From: Anoplopoma fimbria
Lineage: Eukaryota > Chordata > Actinopteri > Perciformes > Anoplopomatidae
Direction: 5' to 3'
NCBI RefSeq assembly: GCF_027596085.1
Contig: NC_072472.1
Span: 20,940,680 to 21,004,679, forward strand
Length of the DNA: 64,000 nt
In this document: positions 1-10,528 of the stretch, one piece after another
How the letters are laid out: the number at the start of each line of letters is the position of its first letter
Numbering within the stretch: the first letter of the stretch is position 1
Position numbers and translations under genes: made by a program
Notes under the pieces: model-generated
The model's input: only the letters and a program-made list of their open reading frames with translations
Told to the model about the DNA's origin: nothing
The model's database searches: none

Positions 1-3000
1 CCTTAAACACTGTAATTACCCTTCATAATAGTCTATGCCATGAGGGTCTATTTGGAAATTAGCTCTTAAAATGAATGGTTGTTTTTGGTACATAGATAGG
101 AGCTGGAACACTCATACCTGCAGAAGTAAAGTGTTGACACAGCTTGTGTAGCATAAAATAAACCTGTGGTAAGAACTTTTTTTTTGCCCTGCAGAATCAT
201 ATTTCTGCCTCTTTGTACCAAATATAACAGATTCGCTTTTACACACTGATGCTGCCTTCTTTGCGTATTTGCTTTTGTTAAATGCCATAAGTGATGTCTC
301 ATAATGTGTTTCACTTTACCTTGATGTTTGTTTGCAGCAGGCAATTTAGAAAAGGTGTCGGTGCTGTATTAACAACCCACTATTTTTATCATTCACAAAA
401 TGTATTTTGCTGAACCTTCCAGCCCGGTGTGACAGCACACAAGTGGATGATTGACTTGCGGGGGCGGGTGTATGGTAGAGATAAACTACCGCATCTTCCT
501 TTCACTCATCTTGTCGATGATGACAACAAGAAAGAACCTTTCACTGAGAACGCGCATGAGTCGACACATGATCATAATGCTTCCTTTGTGAAATGGGATG
601 ATTTGCCACATCATAGAACATCTACAATTTTGAAAGAGACCTCGTGAGATATTTGATTTGTCTGTCTGTGCAAATACCTGCCAGTCAAAACAGCTCGGGG
701 GGAAATCGCAGGTGGGTAAGAATGTGAAACAGCTGGTCCCTTCTTCTGCAGCACATGGAGGTTTGAGCACTGTGTCAGTTTGTGGATGATGATGTGTTCT
801 GAAGAAAAAGAAAACCGTGTCCTTTTCAGCACCTCAACACAGCCGTTTGAAATGCAGATGACAATAGCATTTGAAAAATTCTGGTCTGCTGGGAGTGCCG
901 GGCGTCAGAGGAGCTTCATCCATGTTTTAATCCAAGAAACTTTTGCATAATGCCCTCAAAAAAATCATTTGAAACTACATTTCTCCATGTTTTTTTCATT
1001 CCTCATCCGTCAACCAGTTTCTGGCATTTTGTGTGTGTTTTTGTGTTGTTCTTAGGTGTTGTACACTAGCTCCCTACACAATTTTTCTATTTTCCCTTTC
1101 ACATTTTGGAGGTCATTGTCACTTTAAACATAGCTTGCAGTGCTGATCCTGCCACTACTCTCGGCGTTCTCATCCTGAGAGATCCGGATGAAAGACCGAT
1201 GCAGCATATGTGTGTTGATCCAATTTCACCGGGAAGACGGAAACCTTTTGTTTCTATTCCGGCTGATAACTTGTGCAGCAACTGCAGTTAGTTTTAGCAT
1301 GGTTTTAGGTTATCATCTGGTTTGTCGGTTGGGTGATGGAATGCTGTTAATAATTTAGCAGCATTCTGTATCAATCCTCGAGAAGCATCCATCCAGGCAG
1401 GGAAACACTTAAAGCCCATCTTGTCCAGTCTGCGCAAGGGAAAATGTTATATCCGCGGACATGCATCTTAGATTAAAGAGAATACTGAATGTGCTGCATT
1501 CATCAGCCACGTAAATTCCGCAGTTTTGTGATACATCTTCTCTAACAGCCGTAAGCTCCAGCTGAGCAATATGAACGACCACTCAGGTCATCTTTTGTGA
1601 GACATTTAGTGTAATCAGTATTGTCCATAAGGTATCCCTTACAGTCCAGCAGTACGCATGTTGATTTATCACTTTAGGCAAAGTATAAAACTTCTAACTG
1701 CTTCAGGCCCATTTTTGAATTGAACTGACTAAAAAAGCTGCTGATAGTTTGGCCTTGGTGCATTATGAATGATATGGAAGCAAAAACACATTCTTCAGGG
1801 GGGTCGGAGCAGAGATTCTGCAAACCAAAGGGCGCTTTGCAGAATATAAACTGCCACATACATGAAGCTGCTATCTGATTCGCCCTAGAGGCCTCCTTAG
1901 CAAGATTTAATTCTAACCTCGAGGAAAACCATGGCAAGAGAGGTCTGACGGTACCGTCCTTCATGCAGTTTACCCAAACAGGAGAAAAAATGAATCCAAA
2001 GATTGAAAGGAGAAAGAAATCATGATAAAGATATGATGGATGTTATGGCTGAAAAGCCTCATGATCCTCTCTGCCCCATAAGAAAAAAAGTATATTTCCG
2101 AGTGGTCCCTAGTGTAAACTCTTGCACAAACCCAACCATGACTCTATCAAAGTTATATGACTGGGTCCTAAATGCTTTTATGTTGTTGTTGTTGTTGTAT
2201 CTAACTATAAAGCAAGGAATCTGTCTGTCGGACAAATAACGGTTTATCCAATCTACTCCTCACTTCTTGTGTTTATTGCTAAAGTGGTTCTGGAGGACGC
2301 TGAAAGCAGCACTTCCTTGGAGCAAAGCAAAGGGCCTGCTCAGGACATGCATGCCTCTAATGGGCAATGCACTAGTCACCTAAAATGTAAGGAGTGCCAT
2401 TGTCAGTATGTATGTATGTCTGTCCTTTGACTGTCACAACAACAGTTCATCTGTTCAGCTTCAACATCCTGCATGTATTGCTGAAGACCCCAGGAAGCAA
2501 AGTGTCAAGTATGAGCTCTTGCAATCTGTGGGTGACATATTTATAAGTTTATTGTTATGTACACACTGTATAATGTATGGAGAGGGGACCACTACTATAA
2601 ACTTTTGTTGGCTCTACGACGCTCCTTACAATATGACCACCGCCCGTTACAATGCATTCAAGAACAGCTAGAGACAGACAGACCGGAGAGACCGGACATC
2701 TATGGGACATATTTGTTTATCATTTACCATTTACTCCAAAATAGTTCATTTGATCAGACAATTGAAAGTGCAATGACATTGCGTGGTGGGTGTGCCGTTT
2801 TTTTTCCTTCAAAAAAACTGCGAGCAAACGTACTGGAGTCCATCCATTTACCATCAGGCACTTTTACACATTAACAGCTTCAGCCATGTTGACTGGGCTG
2901 TTGACAGGAAGTGGCTCATCCACACACGAGAGCTAGCTACTTATTATTCATGACCCCTTTGCGCTAGCCGATGAGTTCAGATTTGCTTGAGTAGACATAT

Positions 3001-3104
3001 ATACTGTACAAGTGAGTGTTAGGTAAACAAGTTATTTCATCACCAGGCAAAACGCATACCCTTGTATGTATGTCCAGTCCCAATCACAGCGATGTCATGG
3101 TACA

Positions 3105-3424
3105 ATACACACTATTATCTTTAAAAGCCTTCCTCTTAGCACTTATTGTATTCGTATTAATTTGTTGCACTTATTGTATTCGTATTAGTTTGTTGCACTT
3201 ATTGTATTCGTATTAGTTTGTTGCACTTATTGTATTCGTAGTAATCTGCCTCTGCACTATACTTTTGCTCTGGTTTATGCTTTTAGATGCTTGTTTAAGA
3301 AAGGAGATGCACTTATGACTTCTGGTGACTAGTAGTTCTCTTGAATACCTATGTTGAATACACTTATTGTAAGTCGCTTTGGATAAAAGCGTCTGCTAAA
3401 TGACTGTAATGTAATGTAATGTAA
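3105..3424 (+). repeat. L2-type LINE 3' end fragment (copy A)
   Basis: The segment ends in GTAAGTCGCTTTGGATAAAA followed by GCGTCTGCTAAATGACTGTA and a TGTAA-type simple repeat, the conserved 3' tail of teleost L2-clade LINEs (RSg-1 type) and of the SINEs that use their machinery. Only the 3' untranslated part is present, as usual for 5'-truncated LINE insertions. The same tail occurs at 19410-19656 and, reversed, in the SINE at 36790. The start of the fragment is approximate. Confidence 0.8.
3139..3245 (+). repeat. 28-bp minisatellite inside the LINE tail
   Basis: The unit GCACTTATTGTATTCGTATT plus AGTTTGTT repeats at 28-bp spacing, with starts near 3139, 3167, 3195 and 3223. Copy B (19435-19475) has only about two units, so the array differs in length between the two copies. 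Confidence 0.85.
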
Positions 3425-3624
3425 AAGTCACTTGACTTCCCATCAATGCTGTCATTCATAGGGTACTCCAAGTGTTCCAATATAATGAAACAAACAGTGA
3501 AAAAAACATATATATATGAGGGTATTGATCCAAAATATTCAGTTAATGCAACTAGTTTATATATACACTGCTCCGTGATGACAAAACAACACCATCACAC
3601 TTGTGAAATAATGAAGAAAAAAAA

Positions 3625-3665
3625 AATGACTATCGCATTAACAACCTTTTAATGCGATAGTCATT
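3625..3665. other. Perfect 17-bp hairpin present in copy A only
   Basis: AATGACTATCGCATTAA (3625-3641) is followed after 7 nt by its exact reverse complement TTAATGCGATAGTCATT (3649-3665). Copy B has the same left arm, but its right arm reads TTAATGCTTCTGTCTTT. The five differences within eight bases all turn the A version into a perfect palindrome. Confidence 0.9.
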
Positions 3666-3689
3666 GTGAGAACACTCATTGTCATGATG

Positions 3690-3950
3690 CATTCCCTCGC
3701 CACTTACCCTAACCTTAACCATAGCTACTAAATGCCTGACCACAACCCTTTCTGTAACACTGGGTAACCAACACCTAAATCTAACCTGAACCTTAAAAAG
3801 TCTGAACCCTCAATCAGGCCTTTGAAGGGCTGACCCAAAGTGAAGACCGGTCAAAAAGTCCTAACTTTCCAAAAATGTCCTAAATCTCACATTTTGAAAC
3901 TCAAAATTGGTCCTCACAAAGACAGCTGTCGTACTTGATGCTTTAAAACG
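3690..3950 (+). repeat. Degenerate CCTTAACC/ACCTAAA-rich tract
   Basis: The sequence is rich in CTAACC, CTTAACC and AACCTAA motifs and leads into a segment with AAAAATGTCCTAAATCTCAC and TGGTCCTCACAAAGAC. I recognise this from memory as a common interspersed teleost repeat. It recurs in copy B at 19922-20165. It is not telomeric: the motif is irregular and lies inside unique sequence. Confidence 0.5.
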
Positions 3951-5217
3951 ATAGTCAACAAACCAATTGGTGACATCAAGGTGACAACGTCCTCTTCTGA
4001 TATACAGTCTATACATTTACCATTCACCAGGTAGATGAGCATGTGCTCCAAATATATATAAGCTGGTCACCAGCTAAACCAGTATGCAACCATCAAAACC
4101 AGATCAAGCTGCTAACGCGTACATGCATGTGTTACAATTACTACCTTACATCTACTACATTTCAATATGAATCATTTTGCTGTTCTGAAGTTGTATTTTC
4201 CAGGCTAGTGAAATGCTTGGCAGAATGTGCCTTGTTGCAGCTGCCATATCCTGTATGCATGCAGAGTCTAAATAAAAGAATCTGCCTACTTCTCACCCTG
4301 CGGCCGGAAAAAAAGATATAAAAATAATTATGCTTGTGCTGACATAGAGATAATATGAATTCAGAAACTCCCTCTGAACAATGTCCAATTCAAGACTACT
4401 GATATTCTGAGGTCAAAACTGGGGCTGCTTCAAGAAATGGGCACTGGGAATAAAAACAAGTAATTCTAACTTAGACCAAAGACAAGAAAATATGTGTTTG
4501 GAAATAATAAAGTCGTTGCTTATCTTACCTTTGATCTGTTTTATCATGCATCCTAGCAGAACTGTGCTCTAGAACTAGTGCAGTGGTTTTGCAGGCATAT
4601 TCATGAGATGAAGCAGACTTTTTGTGTTGTTCAGACTTATATCAATTTTGTTATTTGGTCTGGAAATTTCCACATCATTTCACACATAGCCCTGCTCGGA
4701 CGGAGGAGCACTGGGAGTTTCAGCTCTCATTTGACATCTCACTAACATGCGTGACGGAGGCGGAATAACTACCAGAGTCAGAAATAGAAGTCGCTCGGCG
4801 CTCACAATTGTCAATTCGGCTGGGTTGGAGATAGCCAGATTTATCCGTGATACAGCTGTCCATCATCCCGCACAATCATTTTTTCCTTATCTCTCATCAA
4901 TCTGAATTACTACGGACAGCGTCTGGTATCTTGCTGCAAATCCCAGCCCCAGGGTGTCTGGGGCCCGGGCCCGGACTTTGTGCCACAGTTTTCATTTCCA
5001 CAATCACTTGGAGAAAGTGACGGCAGGCGTAATATGTTATGCAGGTAGATTCACTGCAGGCAAGCCACGATCCATCATGTGAAAGTCGGCCTCCACATCT
5101 TGTTGTATCTTTGACTGTATACAAGATCCAGCATGCAGCTATTTCTCTCTTCAACCCAGGCAACGCTATCTGCATACCGCAGTGGCCCTGAACACTAATC
5201 AGGTGAGGGCTGTTATA

Positions 5218-5219
5218 TA
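5218..5219. other. Empty TA target site corresponding to the Tc1 insertion in copy B
   Basis: Copy A reads GTGAGGGCTGTTATATACTT, then AGATGCC, with no insertion. In copy B the matching sequence is split by a 1617-bp transposon flanked on both sides by TA. The A allele thus preserves the pre-insertion or unoccupied state, apart from a small local difference (TTA versus A). Confidence 0.85.
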
Positions 5220-6662
5220 CTTAGATGCCTCACCTAAACAGTGGCAAGTGCACCTAAGAAGGTGATACTGAAACAGAAAAAAAGCTCTATCACCATATGC
5301 CATGCATATGAGTAATTCATTTGAAATTAACAGGAGCGGTGTAGGCAGGTCTGGGTGGGGGTTTTGCAGGCTGCACTGGTTAAACATTGGCAGGCTCCAT
5401 ACAGTTGGATGCTTTTCTTGTCTGATTCATCTGAGTTCTTGTGTTTCAAGTCCAACATTTCACCAGATGCTTGTTTCATAAAGAAACAGCGGCTGCTGCC
5501 AATCAGCATCTTAACACCTCGCTAATTCCTCGGCTCGCCATCTGAAGCTGAGAACAACAAAAAATAGCTCGCCTCAACCCTCAATCTGATAAATCACCTG
5601 TCTTTAGAGCGGTAATTATGAGGACACTAAAAGGTTTCATAACGACTTCACCAGAGATAACGGTAGATCTAATACTTCAAAGCTTTAAAAATATTAAAGT
5701 AGGATTCTTTTTTTATTCCCAAAGGTTATACTTCATGATTGGTATCAATTTAATCTTTTATTTCTATTTTAGGAATATTGCAAATGATCTAACGGTGTCA
5801 CTTTCATTTAAAAATGAAAATGCAGTGTGTGTTGGATCTTAGGAATATCAAGACATTTACCTAGTGATTTGTACGGAACACTGGTGACGGGAGATTAAAG
5901 ATAGAATTTTTACGATATGGAAAAAAGCTGTCATTTTTTCTCTCTACTGTGCATCAAGCAGCTACATTTGTGTTTTAGTGTAACAAGGGGAGAAGGGAAG
6001 TAACAAGATATTTCAGATGTACACATGCAGACACAGGCTACACACCAGGGGACTAGAGGCAGACATCTAATAACCCATCAAAAGAATAACTGCAGCTGCC
6101 AAAGCGTATGAGTTCAAGCAGAGACGACGGACAGCAGAAGACCACGGTATGTGCTCCCGGCTCCGGGCTCCGGGCCGAGACGTCCCGACGCCTCACAACA
6201 TGACCTCCATTTCTGAGACAAATCAATCTATGAACGACAGGCTAATTGCCAGGAAACTCGCAGTGTGACCCATTAGGCTCCCCGTTCCACCCACGCGCAC
6301 ACAGAGTGACACGACAAGCCAGCGAATGATGTGGAAGAGCTTGTGCTTTGCAGAAATGAGATGAAATGAAAATTACTTGTATTTTTAATTGGCGGTGCTA
6401 CCGTATTGCCAGCAGATTTGTGGTTTCACTCTTTCTCTGGCAAAATATCACACCATAATTGAAGACTTCAGACAGACATGTACATTTTTTTTTAAAGACA
6501 GCAGAGGCTGTGTCCAAATGACCTTGGGCGAACTAACTCCAATCGACTGACTGTAATGGTCTGGTGGGCAAGAGGGGCTCCATTAATGTCTTTCCTCTCA
6601 TTTCAATGGACTGAAATTTGTTGATCTAGTTTAAGTTGAGTTTTTGACTGTGAAAGCAGGGA

Positions 6663-7317
6663 TGTGATGACGCGGCTATTGGCGCGTCCTCACGCGTCCG
6701 TATTGAGGCCGCACCGGACATTTAACTGACGTGCAAGAGAACCCGTAATCAAGTTTCTGCATAGTGTCTGCATATTGTTTGGGGTTTGGTGTATGATGCG
6801 ATCGTGGGGCGGGTTTGTGTATGGAGTGGTAAAAAGTAGAACTGCTCACCGCCGTGGTCAGCTGGGCGATCCCTGCGGCTTCTAGGAAGCGCGCGCCCGA
6901 CTGGGGACAGCTATATGGTGCGGGGCGCGTGTGCGAGTGACGCCGTTGCGTCTCCGCCAAATCAATTATCTTTATTGGATTATATAATTTGTAAGTAGTG
7001 GCGGGTATAGACGCACGAATATTAATTAAGGTGTTTAATTCATTTAAGATATGTTTGTTTTGACCAGTTTTGAAGCATATTTTGTTGATTTGATATGTAA
7101 ACACCCCTGCTGATATTTGAGGGATTGGTATGCACCAATCTCGGGTCGGCCCATATAAGGGAGCCGTGTCAGTCCCGAAAGGGGAGGGGGAAGCTAGAAG
7201 GCAGAAGCTAAGCCATGCTCTCTGTAAACAATCTGAAAATGTAAATAAAAGTATTTTTTGCTGCACCACTGCCTTTTGTGCTGATCCTAAGACCGCTCGA
7301 CATTCTACCCCTTGACA
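6663..7317 (+). repeat. 5' LTR of Gmr1-like retrotransposon (element 1), complete
   Basis: This 655-bp direct repeat starts TGTGATGACG and ends CCCCTTGACA, giving the canonical TG...CA ends. It recurs at 9836, 15078, 24548 and 27471. It carries a TATA-like box (ATATAAGG near 7153-7160) and a polyadenylation signal AATAAA (7244-7249), consistent with a U3-R-U5 layout. It abuts host sequence GTGAAAGCAGGGA on the left and the primer-binding region on the right. No target-site duplication can be scored because the right flank is lost. Confidence 0.93.
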
Positions 7318-7339
7318 TTTGGTGGCAGTGGTGGGATCC
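7318..7339 (+). promoter_or_regulatory. Primer-binding-site region (element 1)
   Basis: TTTGGTGGCAGTGGTGGGAT follows the LTR directly and is repeated after the LTRs ending at 9221, 10473 and 25043. Its position and the TGG start fit a tRNA 3'-CCA primer-binding site. I cannot name the tRNA from sequence alone. Confidence 0.6.
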
Positions 7340-7372
7340 AGTGGTCCGCTAGAGTCGGCACTCAAGCGCAGA

Positions 7373-9089
7373 ATGCCCCAACGGACGCGGAAAGGCTTGC
7401 TTTATTTTTTAGAGAGCAACCAACACGGTTGCAATTTTAGCCGCCCCGTTTTCAGCTTCGGTTGGGGACACCTTTAGGCCACATTCAGCCCCCCAGAGGA
7501 CCGAATATGCCGGATCGAGTCTGCAATGAGATCCTTCTTCCAGACCCAGCAAACCAGGGAGGAGCGACAGGAGCGGGAGGCGCAGCTTTTACAGCATCAT
7601 AGATGGCGATCACTAGAGCACCAGTTCCAACGGCTGCAAACAATGGTGGGCACCGGAAGCCAGGATCGTCGGTCCCGAGAAGAAGAGGAAGACGCACACC
7701 GCGCGCCCGACTTTGCTCCGTTTTAAAATCCTCATCCGGGCTCATCGCCGAGGACGTCGCGTCCCGCCAGCAGCATACCCCGGCCGGACGTAAGGTCGCG
7801 TTCATCCAGCCCTCTCTCGGATACTCCAAGGCCCTATCTCCTCCGGCGCCGTTCAGATGGAGTCCACCGAAGATGACCCCATACGCTGAAGATGAGGACA
7901 TTGAACATTATTTAACGACGTTTGAGAGGATTGCTCTCGCAAACCAGTGGCCAGTGGAAAGTTGGGCATTGTATCTTGTACCCCTGTTGTCAGGGAAGGC
8001 CCGTGCTGCTTATGTGGCAATGGACATACTGGACACCAGAGACTATGCCAAGGTGAAACAAGCCATCTTGACAAAGTATGAAATTGACCCGGAGGCCTAT
8101 CGTCACAGGTTCCGCTCCATGGGCTTCCTGGAGGATGAGACGGCGAGGGAACTTCAATCAAGACTCACCGACCTCTACCAAAAGTGGATTTGCCCCGCGG
8201 AGAAGACTAAAGAGCAGATCGGAGATATAATCGTTCTGGAGCAGTTTCTCCGCATACTGAGCCCGGAACTGAGGGTGTGGGTTAAAGAACATAACCCACA
8301 GTCCTCGAAGCAAGCCGCTGAACTGGCGGAGGCTTTCATCGCTGCCCGCCGACACAGGAAAGGTTACCAAGGCGGGAACCAAGAGACCATGAACCGACGC
8401 AGCCAAGACGCCCAGCGGGACTTTGACCGGAAGCCGTCTGGTAAGTCTGGGGGTGGTGGTCGTGAGTTCAGGGGACTTAGTAGCCCTAATAGTAAGCCCC
8501 AGCAGCCCAATCAGCCCAGTAAGCCTAGGTATAAAATAATCTGCCATAACTGCGGGCAGTCTGGCCATATCAAACCAGAGTGCCCTTTAGCGCCCACTAA
8601 AGATGCCAGATTATGTTACACCCCATGCAATGGTTCTACTAGGGCAACCCCTAGCTCTAGGGATGCTATAGTGCCCGTCAGAATCGGGGGGAAGGTGTGG
8701 AAAGCCCTAATAGATTCAGGCAGTAGCCAGACATTTGTCCGAAGGGCATGTCTGGGTACAGAGGGGTTAGTGGGACTGGGGAGCGTCAAGGTACGTTGTA
8801 TACACGGTGACGAGAGTGAGCACCAGACAGCTGACATACGGTGGAGATTGAAGGTCAGGCTTACTTACTGAATGTCGGCATGATGGATAACTGTCCTTAC
8901 CCTGTTGCTAGGACAGGACGTGCCTGTTTGGCAGAGTTATTGCAGCGTCACTTACCCCAAGCGAGCAGTTGTGTGGTAACTAGAGCTCAAGCTAAGGCTA
9001 ACGCCACGGATGCAGCTTCGTGGCAGGAGTTACCTTTTCCTGTAGGTTGCTCAGGGGGGAAGGATAGGAAACCCAAGTCAGTTAGGAGG
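7373..9089 (+). pseudogene. gag: Gag-protease of element 1, broken
   Basis: This is a relic of the capsid/nucleocapsid and protease part of the Gmr1-like element. The start-codon region (7373) aligns with the intact gag at 25099, but altered bases near 7402-7420 create an early stop, and the N-terminal part is shifted again near 7841. From about 7842 to 8838 the frame is clean. It contains the SCAN-type block ending in KTKEQIGDIIVLEQFLRIL, the zinc knuckle CHNCGQSGHIKPEC and the start of an aspartic protease with the LIDSGSS active-site motif. One missing base near 8838 shifts the protease frame. The sequence then jumps at ~9090 into LTR sequence, so integrase and most of RT are missing. It is non-functional as it stands. 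Confidence 0.88.
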
Positions 9090-9243
9090 AAGGAAGCTAG
9101 AAGGCAGAAGCTAAGCCATGCTCTCTGTAAACAATCTGAAAATGTAAATAAAAGTATTTTTTTGCTGCACCACTGCCTTTTGTGCTGATCCTAAGACCGC
9201 TCGACATTCTACCCCTTGACATTTTGGTGGCAGTGGTGGGATC
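9090..9243 (+). repeat. Internal LTR 3' fragment plus primer-binding region inside element 1
   Basis: Sequence identical in kind to the last ~130 bp of the LTR (AAGCTAGAAGGCAGAAGC to CCCCTTGACA, ending 9221), followed by the primer-binding region, is inserted between the protease relic and RT sequence. The left junction lies in a GGAGGAAG-type overlap and the right in a shared GATC (9240-9243). An LTR end in the middle of an element is abnormal and marks a rearrangement or misassembly. Confidence 0.85.
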
Positions 9244-9835
9244 TGAGGTTTGCTACCTGGGGTATGTTCTTGGAGGCGGTAACATTAAACCTCAGGTGAA
9301 CAAGGTGGAGGCCGTCCAAGGCTGCCCGCCACCCACAACCAAGAAGGGAGTGCGTTCCTTCCTGGGCTTGGTGGGGTGGTACCGGCGGTTCATACCCAAC
9401 TTTTCTGCTAGGGCTGTGGTGCTGACCAACCTCACTCGCAAATCAAGCGCCAACAAGCTGGTTTGGACAGAGGAGTGTGAACAGGCTTTTCAGGACCTGA
9501 AGGGCAGCCTGTGTCACAGTCCAGTTTTGCAGAGCCCCAACTTTGACCTACCCTTCATTGTCCAGACGGATGCCTCAGGACTGGGGCTGGGGGCCGTCTT
9601 GTTACAGGGGAGGGAGACCAGTGGAGGCCGATCCTATACATCAGTCGCAAACTCTTCCCCAGAGAGACCAGGTATTCCACGGTAGAGAAGGAGTGTCTGG
9701 CCATCAAGTGGGCACTGGACACTCTGAAGTACTACTTGATGGGGAAAGAGTTTGTGCTAGAGACTGACCACCGGCCACTGCAATGGATGCATCGCATGAG
9801 GGACAGTAACGCCCGGATTACGCGGTGGTATCTGT
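9240..9835 (+). pseudogene. pol: RT C-terminal / RNase H fragment of element 1
   Basis: This fragment matches 14375-14972 of the intact pol. It begins at the RT thumb/connection (the YLGYVLGGG block) and runs through FLGLVGWYRRFIPNF and the RNase H motif QTDASGLGLGAV into DHRPLQWMHRM. The catalytic RT core (YIDD) and the integrase are absent. A base lost in the G-run near 9608-9612 shifts the frame. The fragment stops abruptly at 9835, where it joins the LTR of element 2 about 20 bp inside its normal start. Confidence 0.9.
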
Positions 9836-10473
9836 CGTCCTCACGCGTCCGTATTGAGGCCGCACCGGACATTTAACTGACGTGCAAGATTAACCCGTAA
9901 TCAAGTTTCTGCATAGTGTCTGCATATTGTTTGGGGTTTGGTGTATGATGCGATCGTGGGGCGGCTTTGTGTATGGAGTGGTAAAAAGGAGGACTGCTCA
10001 CCGCCGTGGTCAGCTGTGCGATCCCTGCGGCTTCTAGGAAGCGCGCGCCCGACTGGGGACAGCTATATGGTGCGGGGCGCGTGCGAGTGACGCCGTTGCG
10101 TCTCCGCCAAATCAATTATCTTTATTGGATTATATAATTTGTAAGTAGTGGCGGGTATAGACGCACGAATATTAATTAAGGTGTTGTAGTTTAATTCATT
10201 TAAGATACGTTTGTTTTGACCAGTTTTGAAGCATATTTTGTTGATTTGATATGTAAACACCCCTGCTGATATTTGAGGGATTGGTATGCACCAATCTCGG
10301 GTCGGCCCATATAAGGGAGCCGTGTCAGTCCCGAAAGGGGAGGGGGAAGCTAGAAGGCAGAAGCTAAGCCATGCTCTCTGTATACAATCTGAAAATGTAA
10401 ATAAAAGTATTTTTTGCTGCACCACTGCCTTTTGTGCTGATCCTAAGACCGCTCGACATTCTACCCCTTGACA
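9836..10473 (+). repeat. 5' LTR of element 2, lacking ~20 bp at its left end
   Basis: The LTR begins at GTCCTCACGCGTCC, so the TGTGATGACGCGG terminus is missing, and it ends with the regular CCCCTTGACA. TATA-like (10309-10315) and AATAAA (10400-10405) signals are kept. It differs from the 3' LTR at 15078 by only about ten substitutions and small indels over ~630 bp by eye, which points to a fairly young insertion. Confidence 0.9.
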
Positions 10474-10495
10474 TTTGGTGGCAGTGGTGGGATCC
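10474..10495 (+). promoter_or_regulatory. Primer-binding-site region (element 2)
   Basis: TTTGGTGGCAGTGGTGGGAT lies immediately after the LTR end, as in the other copies, where minus-strand DNA synthesis would be primed. Confidence 0.6.
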
Positions 10496-10528
10496 AGTGG
10501 TCCGCTAGAGTCGGCACTCAAGCGCAGA

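Larger units (their letters stand above)
1..6662. repeat. Copy A of a ~6.7-kb duplicated segment (host non-coding DNA)
   Basis: The whole stretch recurs at 16298-24547 in the same orientation with only scattered substitutions and indels, so it is one arm of a duplication or one of two assembled haplotypes. I recognise no protein-coding gene in it: the open frames are short, not similar to any family I know, and broken by indels between the copies. It contains an L2-type LINE tail, a 28-bp minisatellite and a degenerate CCTTAACC-rich tract, annotated separately. Compared with copy B it lacks a Tc1 insertion and about 75 bp (B 24306-24379), but has 30 extra bp at 4270-4299 and two more minisatellite units. 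Confidence 0.9.

Noticed and set aside
429..647. 72-codon frame repeated at 16725-16943 as a possible conserved gene
   Set aside because: Its identity in both places only reflects the duplicated segment; there is no recognisable domain and neighbouring sequence is non-coding.
3690..3800. Interstitial telomere (CCCTAA-like motifs)
   Set aside because: The motifs are irregular and do not form a TTAGGG array; the tract is part of an interspersed repeat.
7603..7840. N-terminal part of the long frame at 7603-8871 as gag
   Set aside because: Up to about 7841 it is the out-of-frame translation of gag; only the part after the frameshift is real.
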